Assembly (NCBI GenBank): GCA_030457025.1
Contig: JAKDSA010000015.1
Coordinates: forward strand, 1-50,275
Direction of reading: 5' to 3'
DNA: 50,275 nt
DNA from: Brevibacterium sp.
GTDB lineage: Bacteria; Actinomycetota; Actinomycetes; Actinomycetales; Brevibacteriaceae
A program made the position numbers and the translations under genes. The notes under the pieces were generated by a model. It was not told the origin of the DNA, searched no databases, and was given only the letters and a program-made list of their open reading frames with translations. This document shows, piece after piece, positions 8,470-15,218 of this stretch. Position 1 is the stretch's first letter, and each line of letters begins with the position of its first letter.

Positions 8470-8495
8470 TATGCGAAGCATTGCATAATTCATCG
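8462..8495. repeat. palindrome found only at the right RIT end
   Basis: CGATGAATTATGC (8462-8474) and GCATAATTCATCG (8483-8495) are perfect 13-bp arms around an 8-nt spacer GAAGCATT. The right arm ends with the ATTCATCG copy that borders istB. Such a 13/8/13 layout resembles a tyrosine recombinase core site with two arms and an 8-bp crossover region. Confidence 0.85.
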
Positions 8496-9001
8496 ATGAC
8501 TAACAGCGTGAACGCCGAGTATTTGCGTAACCATTTCTCCCGACCGCCCGGCTTATCCTGCGCAGTGGCCCAGGCCTCCTCAAGATCGGGCATGCGAATA
8601 TAGTAGGCACGGTAGCGATGCTGACAGGCCTGCTTCGCCAGCGCCGACCCCAGATACGACTTGTCAGACCCGGTGAACCCCTGGAACACAACGTTTAGCT
8701 GCCGGGTGATGAACGAGGCGGTTCCGAGCTGGGCGATGATGTCACGGTCGAGGCCACGCTGGTCGATCAGCGCGATCCGACGCAGATCCGCATCGGGATA
8801 TCGCAGTCCCGCCCGACGGATGAGCCCCTCGACTTTCGCATGGGTGAACGCAGCATGAGCGTCATCGACAGCGAGCCGGATGCGCTCTTCGAATGGCATC
8901 CCCAGGGTGAGATCGTCGTCTTGGGCATCGAATGCGCTCAGCAGGCTTGTTGACCCCATTTCACGCAGTTTCTGTTTCGTTTCGTCATCGAGACGAGTCA
9001 T
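8488..9001 (-). pseudogene. istB: istB (IS21 helper ATPase), N-terminal part
   Basis: The ATG at 9001 opens MTRLDDETKQKLREMG, the usual IstB N-terminus, followed by LGMPFEERIRLAVDDAH. The Walker A region reads FQGFTGSDKSYLGSALA, whereas IstB normally has GxxGxGKSHL; the GSDKS form lacks the second invariant Gly, so this copy may already have been impaired. The frame stays open to TLLVIDE at the RIT junction and continues in the piece at 4855-5090. istA, normally just upstream and overlapping, is absent: by 9023 the DNA belongs to a different transposase. The IS21 is therefore incomplete even without the RIT insertion. Confidence 0.85.
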
Positions 9002-9022
9002 CGTTGTCGGAAGCCTCGGGCC

Positions 9023-9241
9023 AGAAAATACTCCTACGACGCGACCAAAGTCCTGCAACGCGTGTGGGCGATCTCCGGCGGCCAATGCGGCAAATACCTC
9101 CACACAACGATGCAGATCCTCCTCGACCTCCTCGAAACCCATCACGAACTCGTCCCCGGCCAGGGACGCTACACCAAGGGTGTGCGCAAGGAACTGCTGA
9201 CGATGAGCCCGGCAACGATCGACCGGTACCTGCGACCCAGA
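9023..9241 (+). pseudogene. integrase-type transposase fragment
   Basis: The plus strand in this frame reads RKYSYDATKVLQRVWAISGGQCGKYL, then HHELVPGQGRYTKGVRKELLTMSPATIDRYLRP. This is the N-terminal helical region conserved in a large family of DDE transposases of actinobacteria (LxxLWxxxGxxCGKxL and LLxxSPATIDRxL). The catalytic core that should follow is missing; copA ends only 60 bp further on. It abuts the istB N-terminus, so two mobile elements collided here. Confidence 0.65.
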
Positions 9242-9301
9242 CTCTTATACGCTTCATGGATTGCCTATCGTAGTCGTACTGTATGTTGAGGGTGGAACCG
9301 A

Positions 9302-11635
9302 TCAGGCAAGTCTCACGCGCTGCAGGCGCAGGCTGTTGTGGACGACGAAGACTGATGACATGGCCATCGCAGCCGCGGAGATCAAAGGATTGAGTAGCCC
9401 GAACATTGCGATCGGAATTGCCAGGATGTTGTAACCAAAGGCCCAGACGAGGTTGCCGCGGATTGTGCCCAGAGTCTTTCGTGAGAGCATAATCGATTCG
9501 GCGATCGCGTTGAGGTCGTCGCGGACGATGATGATGTCGGCCGACTTCATGGCGATGTCTGCTCCACTGACTACGGCGATGCCGAGGTCGGCCGCTGCCA
9601 GGGCCGAGGCGTCGTTGATGCCATCGCCGACCATGGCCACGCGGTGGCCGGACTCCTGCAGAGATGATACAGTGGCGGCTTTGTCACCGGGCATGACTTC
9701 GGCGATGACCTTGTTAGTTCCGATCGTCTGACCGATCTTCTCTGCTGCGCTTGTGCTGTCGCCGGTGAGCAGGATGGTGTGTAGTCCGAGTCGATGCAGC
9801 TGGTTGATGCTGCTTGCGGCGTCGGGTTTGACCTGGTCGCTCAGTGCCAGTGCCGCGGCCGGTTGCCCACCGTCGAGGATGATCACGACGCTGTGCTGGG
9901 CTTCTGTCTGAGTACTGATCCAGTCCGCCAGTTGCCGGTCCAGATCTGCCCGTTCGTGCGCGGCAGCGGCATTGATGACAGCCAAAGGTCTGCCACCGAC
10001 GACTCCTTCGATTCCCACACCGGGTAGGACTTGCACGTCCGTGACCTCAACTCGTGGCCCGCCCGACTGAGTGGGTCTTGCTGGCAGTCCAATTGCCGCA
10101 TCGGGACTGGGGTCGTCGCCGCCGTCGACAGTCGGTCGAATGAAGTCGAGTATGCCGCGGGCGACCGGGTGTTCGGATCGGGTTTCGAGTTCGGCGATAC
10201 GAGCCAGTAGGTCGGCGTGGTCGGCGTCGTCGGCGAACCATGACCGTTCGACCCGCAGTGACCCTGTGGTCACGGTACCGGTCTTGTCGAGAACGACCGT
10301 GTCGATGCGACCACTTGCCTCCAGCGCCGTATGACCCTTGACGAGGATGCCTGAGCGGGCGCCGCGGCCGATGCCGACCATGAGAGCGGTTGGTGTGGCT
10401 AGACCGAGTGCACAGGGGCAGGCGATGATGAGCACCGAAATCCCCACCCCGATTGCTCGTGACGGTGAGTGTCCAAGTGGGAGCAGCCAGATGAACAGAG
10501 TGGCCACGGAGAGAGCGAGCACGATGGGAACGAAAACCGCGGTGATCCGATCGACGAGGCTTTCAACGTTGGCTTTCTGCGACTGTGCTTTCTCAGCTAG
10601 CGTTGCGATCTGAGTCAGTTGCATGTTCGCGCCAACGGCTTCAGCATCGATCGTGATCTGCCCGTTAGTGGCAAATGATCCGCCGACGACACGGTCTCCA
10701 GCTCTGGCGGGCACCGGCACCGGTTCACCCGTGAGACTGCTGGTATCAAGTTCGGCGAGACCGTCGATAACCGATCCGTCGACGGGCACGGTTTCGCCGG
10801 GGAGGACGAGGACAGTGTCTCCGGGGGTGACGTGTTCGATGGGTGTGTCGACGAACTTGCCGTCATCGTTGCGGATTCGTGCCGTTTTCGGGGCGAGCTC
10901 GCTGAGCGCGGCCAGGAGGTTGCCGGCCTTCCGCCGCGATCGGGTTTCGAAGTATCGGCCGGCCAATTGGAAGGTCGTGACTCCGGCGGCGACGTCGAGG
11001 TAGAGGGTGTCCGCCCCGTCCGGGACGAGCCCGAGGCCCAGCCATGCGTCCGAGCCGGCGACATCGAAGGCCGCGGTCACCACGGCCCACCCGAAGGCGG
11101 CGATGATGCCCAGGGACACGAGGGTGTCCATGTTCGATGTCTTGTTTCGTAGATTTTTCCACGCCGATTGGTGGAACGGCCATGCCGCCCACACTACGAT
11201 CGGCATGGCTACGAGGATGCAGGCCCATTCCCATCCGGGGAATCGCCAGGCTTCGACGAGTGCCAGCGCGATCGTTGCGTCCATGAGGGGCACGGTGAGG
11301 ACCGCGGCGAGGATGAGACGTCTGCGTAGCGAGTCGAGTCTCATTTCGGCGGCCCGTTGTGACCACATGTCGTTGCCGGGTTCATGGATCTGTGCACCGT
11401 ATCCGGCTTTTTTCACTGCGGTGAGGGCCTCTTCGGGGCTGTCGAGACCGGTGACCCGGGCGCGTTCGGTTGCGAAGTTCACCCAGGCCGTAGCGCCGTC
11501 GATCTTATTCAGCGACTTCTCGACTCTGCGCGCACAGGCGGTACACGTCATCCCGGTGATATCAATATCGATGCCGCCACTGAAGTCCGTCTGGGGTGTC
11601 GGTGTCTCCGGGTGTGTTGTGCTGTCACTAGTCAC
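9302..11635 (-). CDS. copA: Cu+-translocating P1B-type ATPase CopA
   Basis: The product is a cytoplasmic-membrane ATPase exporting Cu+ (777 aa from the GTG at 11635). That start is chosen over the longer frame because AGGAAGGA lies 10 bases upstream and it overlaps the preceding stop (GTGACTAG). Motifs in order: one N-terminal heavy-metal domain with GMTCTAC, helices including LAAVLTVPLMDATIAL, the phosphatase loop SSLTGEPVPV, the ion-binding CPC in ACPCALGLATPTALM, the phosphorylation site DKTGTVT, the P1B-specific SEHPVA, and GDGINDASALAAADLG. CPC plus the CxxC domain point to Cu+/Ag+. It is translationally coupled to the CopD/CtaG-type gene and transcribed away from the BlaI-type regulator. 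All catalytic residues are intact. Confidence 0.93.
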   Translation of the reverse strand: MTSDSTTHPETPTPQTDFSGGIDIDITGMTCTACARRVEKSLNKIDGATAWVNFATERARVTGLDSPEEALTAVKKAGYGAQIHEPGNDMWSQRAAEMRLDSLRRRLILAAVLTVPLMDATIALALVEAWRFPGWEWACILVAMPIVVWAAWPFHQSAWKNLRNKTSNMDTLVSLGIIAAFGWAVVTAAFDVAGSDAWLGLGLVPDGADTLYLDVAAGVTTFQLAGRYFETRSRRKAGNLLAALSELAPKTARIRNDDGKFVDTPIEHVTPGDTVLVLPGETVPVDGSVIDGLAELDTSSLTGEPVPVPARAGDRVVGGSFATNGQITIDAEAVGANMQLTQIATLAEKAQSQKANVESLVDRITAVFVPIVLALSVATLFIWLLPLGHSPSRAIGVGISVLIIACPCALGLATPTALMVGIGRGARSGILVKGHTALEASGRIDTVVLDKTGTVTTGSLRVERSWFADDADHADLLARIAELETRSEHPVARGILDFIRPTVDGGDDPSPDAAIGLPARPTQSGGPRVEVTDVQVLPGVGIEGVVGGRPLAVINAAAAHERADLDRQLADWISTQTEAQHSVVIILDGGQPAAALALSDQVKPDAASSINQLHRLGLHTILLTGDSTSAAEKIGQTIGTNKVIAEVMPGDKAATVSSLQESGHRVAMVGDGINDASALAAADLGIAVVSGADIAMKSADIIIVRDDLNAIAESIMLSRKTLGTIRGNLVWAFGYNILAIPIAMFGLLNPLISAAAMAMSSVFVVHNSLRLQRVRLA

Positions 11636-13658
11636 GATTCTTGAGTCCTTCCTCCACGGTGACAGCGCCGTCTTTGACTGCCAGTCGCCGCAACATGTCG
11701 TTGTAGGCTGAGAATTCGTCGCTGAGACCGGCATCTTCGTGTCGGTCGAAACGTTGTGCGTCTCGTTTGTCTTGTCGTGCCCATTGGATGCCGAGGACGA
11801 TGACTACTCCCAGCAGAGGCAATTCCCCTCCTGCCCAGGCGATGCCCCCGGCGAAGTATTGTTCGGCGGGGATGTCGAGCCAGGGCAGGTCGAGTGTGCG
11901 ATAGAAGTTCAGGCCAACAGGAGTGCTCGTCATCATGAGGACGATGCCGAAGAACGCGTGGAAGGGCATGGCGGCGATGACGTAGCCGAGCTTGCCGATG
12001 TGTGGCAGTTCGACGGGGAGCTTATCGACACCAACGACGAGGGAGAAGAACATGTAGCCGACGATGAGGAAGTGGACATTCATCAGCTGGTGACCCCAAT
12101 GGTATCGGATGAGGTCGCCGAACAGCGGAGTGAGATAGAGGACATAGTATGAGCCGACATAGACGGTGAAGACGAACAGGGGGTGGAGGAGCAGGCGCAG
12201 CCCGGGCCAATTGATGAGCTGGTTGACGCGATTGCGAACCTGATGCCCGACTCGGTTGGTTCCACTTGTCGATCGCAGCAGCAGCGTGATCGGTCCACCG
12301 CCGACGAGTAAGGCTGGGATGAGCATGTTCAGACTCATGTGCACGATCATATGGATGCCGAAGTCGGCCGGAGAATACTTGCCTAGCCCCGATCCCATGA
12401 GCACGATCGTGGTGATCCAACCGAGCATCCAGCAAATGGTCCGCATCGCCGGCCAGGAATCGCCTCGTCGTCTCAGTTTGAGCACGCCGAGGCTGTAGGT
12501 GAACATCGCTGCGGCAGCAAGACAGGTGAGTAGGAGGTTGATCCTCCAATGTGTCAGCAGCACCATCGGGTCAGGGGCGGCATCGACGGTGTAACCGAGG
12601 AATACCGCCACAGTGCTGTTGGGTGCGAAATAGTTGGGAGAGGGGATGAGCGTCATGGCAGCCGTCATCGCCATCCACGTTGCGACTCCGAGTACAACGC
12701 CGAAACGAGCAGAAATTGATCGCACTGACCCGGGCCGGGCAGTGGCGCCCGCCAGAAGGGTCAGAGTGATGATGGCCAAGGCCACCCAGCGTGTGAACAG
12801 CTGCCACCCGGTGGTCGAGTCAGTCAGCGAGGTGCCGGCGAGTTTGAATACTGAGATCACCGCGTCTGTGCATGCAATTCCGGCCAGCCCGATCCACAGC
12901 AGGCGTGAGCGGGCCAGGCGTCGAAGTGCTCCGCAGCGGGGGTGAGCCAGTTCGAGGAAGACACTGGTGGCCAAGAGACCGACGACCACCGCTGACAGGG
13001 GCGTTTGGATGATCGACGCGTCTTCTCCGAAGTCGTGATTGGGACCGACGAGTACTTGCGCTATGACAACCGGGGCCAGAAGGGCGATCATCCCGATCCA
13101 TAGGCTCACGGCATGGGCGGCCCAAGATTCCGAGAACAGAGAAACAGCGAAGACGATGAATGCCGCGGCTAAGACGATGAGCCACGCGGCCGGGTAGAAG
13201 GTTCCGGTCAGAGCGAAACTCAGCTGCCCCGGACTCTTCAAGGACATCAGGGGCATGCCATTGGTGTTGAGACCGTCGATGACGGTGAGCGGGAGAACGG
13301 CAGAGGCCCAGATCGCGCTGAACACCTGCAACAGGAACCGGGCTGTCGTACTGGGCAACGACCATCCGAGACCGTCCGTGCGCGAGTTGAACATGACAAC
13401 AGCGGCCAGTGCGCCCAAAGTAAGGATCGAGAATACTTCATGAATCGCGCGCAGTACCGCAACGACGATGACAACGGGTGTGCCCGGGAACTCCCGCGCA
13501 ATAGAGGTGTAGACCTCGGGGCCGGCCAGCAGACCGGTGGTGATCGTGACCACGACGACAACGGCCGTGATGATCGTCGTCACAGTGAATACTGTGGTTC
13601 TCGTTCTTTCGCGACGTCCTTCCGTGTGGGAAGGGATTCGCGCCGACTGACTCCTCAT
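11628..13658 (-). CDS. CopD domain-CtaG (caa3 assembly) fusion membrane protein
   Basis: This is a polytopic membrane protein, about 676 aa from the ATG at 13658. The N-terminal half has about eight hydrophobic segments of the CopD copper-resistance type. The C-terminal half is a CtaG/caa3-type cytochrome oxidase assembly domain (AMRTICWMLGWITTIVLMGSGLGKYSPADFG, HMIVHMSLNMLIPALLVGGGP, HHxxGHQLMNVHF-like text with LIVGYMFF). The family is common in actinobacteria and linked to copper handling. In-frame ATGs exist at 13709, 13670 and 13658. A TACAAT -10-like hexamer and the operator 13658-13677 overlap the first two, so 13658 is preferred, implying a leaderless or nearly leaderless mRNA. The start remains uncertain; the family call is firm. 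Confidence 0.8.
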   Translation of the reverse strand: MRSQSARIPSHTEGRRERTRTTVFTVTTIITAVVVVVTITTGLLAGPEVYTSIAREFPGTPVVIVVAVLRAIHEVFSILTLGALAAVVMFNSRTDGLGWSLPSTTARFLLQVFSAIWASAVLPLTVIDGLNTNGMPLMSLKSPGQLSFALTGTFYPAAWLIVLAAAFIVFAVSLFSESWAAHAVSLWIGMIALLAPVVIAQVLVGPNHDFGEDASIIQTPLSAVVVGLLATSVFLELAHPRCGALRRLARSRLLWIGLAGIACTDAVISVFKLAGTSLTDSTTGWQLFTRWVALAIITLTLLAGATARPGSVRSISARFGVVLGVATWMAMTAAMTLIPSPNYFAPNSTVAVFLGYTVDAAPDPMVLLTHWRINLLLTCLAAAAMFTYSLGVLKLRRRGDSWPAMRTICWMLGWITTIVLMGSGLGKYSPADFGIHMIVHMSLNMLIPALLVGGGPITLLLRSTSGTNRVGHQVRNRVNQLINWPGLRLLLHPLFVFTVYVGSYYVLYLTPLFGDLIRYHWGHQLMNVHFLIVGYMFFSLVVGVDKLPVELPHIGKLGYVIAAMPFHAFFGIVLMMTSTPVGLNFYRTLDLPWLDIPAEQYFAGGIAWAGGELPLLGVVIVLGIQWARQDKRDAQRFDRHEDAGLSDEFSAYNDMLRRLAVKDGAVTVEEGLKNRD

Positions 13659-13677
13659 ACTACGTGTCATTGTAGTA
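13658..13677. promoter_or_regulatory. operator candidate before the CopD/CtaG gene
   Basis: TACTAC (13658-13663) and GTAGTA (13672-13677) form an inverted repeat around 8 bp. On the minus strand it overlaps a TACAAT -10-like hexamer. The right half plus flank, GTAGTAGATA, is identical to bases at 18324-18333 before the DUF5134 gene, linking both to one regulator, presumably the BlaI-type protein at 13905. Confidence 0.6.
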
Positions 13678-13872
13678 GATAGGTTGGTGAACGTACCTAC
13701 GGGCCCCAACCGCCTGTGTGCTTTACCTGGTGAGGCAGCCTACGCTTTGGCTTTCACTTACTCTTGATCCGGGCGGAAGCGGCGTTGATGCCACAGGAGG
13801 GCCGATGGTTCTTCTAGCCAGCTCCGGTGCGGACGTGGTGGTCATCTGCTTTGTTGGCGCAGGCGGACAGGT

Positions 13873-13885
13873 CGACATACTGTAG
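13873..13885. promoter_or_regulatory. operator candidate before the BlaI-type repressor gene
   Basis: CGACA-TAC-TGTAG is an imperfect inverted repeat (one mismatch in five) of the same CTACA-N3-TGTAG type as at 18315-18327, close to the cop box TACANNTGTA known for CopY repressors. It overlaps a possible -10 (TACTGT) 20 bp before the start codon, as expected for autorepression. Confidence 0.5.
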
Positions 13886-13904
13886 AGTTGAACTGGAGGT
13901 GTCC

Positions 13905-14288
13905 ATGGCAGGTAAGCGAACTCGTGGGCCAGGTGAGCTCGAGGACGAAATCATGCGGGTTCTTCGCTCTCATTCAGACGAGCTCAGCGCTAAGGAGATT
14001 CAGCGTTTAGCAACGGGACATCCACCAGCCTATACAACGGTGATGACCGCGCTCGATCGGCTCGAGCAGAAGAGTCTGGTCGTCCGGGTGACAATCTCCG
14101 AACGGAAGGTCCGGTTCCGAGCAGCGCATTCGGAAGACGAGCACGCAAGTCGAGCGATGGTTTCGGCGCTCGACGATGCCAGTGATCGTGAGTCTGCATT
14201 GTTGCAGTTCGCCGGCAACCTTGATGCCAGGGATGCTGAGCTGTTGCGTAAAGCGATTGCCAAGCCTGGTCCCCGGGGGAGCGGGTAG
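13905..14288 (+). CDS. BlaI/MecI/CopY-family transcriptional repressor
   Basis: The protein has 127 aa from the ATG at 13905, preceded by CTGGAGG. The winged-helix domain is clear: GELEDEIMRVLRSHSDELSAKEIQRL, then PPAYTTVMTALDRLEQKSLVVR (recognition helix and wing) and a helical dimerisation tail. There is no cysteine, so the CxC copper-binding tail of classical CopY is absent and direct metal sensing is unlikely. As in BlaI/MecI, inactivation by proteolysis is the likely switch, and the gene is followed after three bases by an M56 membrane protease. Candidate operators lie before this gene and before two copper genes. A beta-lactam role is not supported, as no beta-lactamase or penicillin-binding protein is nearby. 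Confidence 0.85.
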   Translation: MAGKRTRGPGELEDEIMRVLRSHSDELSAKEIQRLATGHPPAYTTVMTALDRLEQKSLVVRVTISERKVRFRAAHSEDEHASRAMVSALDDASDRESALLQFAGNLDARDAELLRKAIAKPGPRGSG

Positions 14289-14291
14289 AAC

Positions 14292-15101
14292 ATGTGGTGG
14301 GTGTGTGTCGGGTGTGTCCTTACGGCCTCAGGACTGTTCTTCATTGCCCCCTCTGCCCTGACGCTACGTCAGTGGCAAGTACGTTTGCCGCGCGTCGGCC
14401 TGGCGCTGTGGTGGGCTGTCATGGCCATCGGTTGCGTTCTGGCGCTGAGCGCGATCATTGTCAGCGTGGCGATCAGTCTCGGCGCATCGGAGGCGCTGAC
14501 TCGGCCCCAACGGGTAGTCTTTACCATCGTGTCCTGGTCGAGTCTTGGCGCAATTGGTGCCCTCATCGCATGGGTGTCTGTGTCTGTTGAACCCGTGGCC
14601 AACGCCCACCGGAAGACCGTCAAACGGTTTGCCCACACTGTGGTCTCTCGTGAGGACCGCGGCCCTTTTATATTTGCACGTTTCGCATCGAATGAGCCCG
14701 TCGCTTTCGCCGTTCCCGGTCGATCTCCTGAGATTATGGTCTCGACTGCTTTGGAAAGCGTGCTGACAACGGCTCAGCTGCGAGCGGTCGTCGCCCACGA
14801 ATACGCTCATCTGCGATATAGGCACGGATGGATCCTCAGAGCCGCCGAGGTCAACGCTTCCTGCCTGCCCAGGTCCTCTTCTGCTGGTCAGGAACTGCGC
14901 AGGGCGACGCTGATGCTGATCGAGCTCATCGCTGACGATGTCGCGGCGAAGCAGGCCGGGGCAGCGAACCTCGGCAATGCTCTCGTCCGGCTTTCTCGCC
15001 TGACTGGAGATGCCTCAATGGAGCTTCGGGCCGAGCGGATGATGCTGCGGCGATGGCCGACGAGGTTTCACCGTTCATTGCCGGAACCTGTCAGAGTCTG
15101 A
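14292..15101 (+). CDS. M56-family membrane metalloprotease (BlaR1-like, no sensor domain)
   Basis: The protein has 269 aa with about three to four hydrophobic segments (VCVGCVLTASGLFFIAPSAL, LALWWAVMAIGCVLALSAII, VVFTIVSWSSLGAIGALIAW). The zinc protease motif HEYAH sits in LRAVVAHEYAHLRYRHGW, with a downstream Glu/Asp segment (LIELIADDVAAKQAG) as third ligand. BlaR1 carries an extracytoplasmic penicillin-binding domain, which is missing here, so the stimulus must be perceived otherwise, perhaps through the membrane segments. It is co-transcribed with the BlaI-type repressor three bases upstream. The inferred job is to cleave that repressor when copper or envelope stress rises. The neighbouring copper gene downstream is convergent. 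Confidence 0.85.
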   Translation: MWWVCVGCVLTASGLFFIAPSALTLRQWQVRLPRVGLALWWAVMAIGCVLALSAIIVSVAISLGASEALTRPQRVVFTIVSWSSLGAIGALIAWVSVSVEPVANAHRKTVKRFAHTVVSREDRGPFIFARFASNEPVAFAVPGRSPEIMVSTALESVLTTAQLRAVVAHEYAHLRYRHGWILRAAEVNASCLPRSSSAGQELRRATLMLIELIADDVAAKQAGAANLGNALVRLSRLTGDASMELRAERMMLRRWPTRFHRSLPEPVRV

Positions 15102-15218
15102 GCGCCTGGTCCCGCTCTTTGGTGTGGTAGGTGCCGACGTTGTCGATGATCGAATCACTGAATTCTCGGCACACGGTGACCGTCTGCGACTTCGTCGAAA
15201 CTGATCAGTCGATATGAA

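Larger units (their letters stand above)
5091..8495 (+). mobile_element. complete RIT (recombinase in trio) element inserted in istB
   Basis: Three overlapping tyrosine recombinase genes lie on one strand (5244-8369). They are bounded by 43-bp perfect inverted repeats (5091-5133 and 8427-8469) and by an 8-bp direct repeat ATTCATCG (5091-5098 and 8488-8495). Removing 5091-8487 rebuilds an uninterrupted istB frame, which fixes the boundaries. The 11-mer ATTATGCGAAG recurs at 5114 (+), 8379 (+), 8437 (-) and 8468 (+), with a two-mismatch inverted copy at 5171-5181, and probably represents recombinase-binding arms. This arrangement matches the described RIT elements; the transposition mechanism of that class is little understood. 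Confidence 0.88.

Noticed and set aside
13905..15101. Beta-lactam resistance locus because of BlaI/BlaR1-like genes
   Set aside because: No beta-lactamase or penicillin-binding gene lies nearby, the protease lacks the sensor domain, and all neighbours are copper genes.
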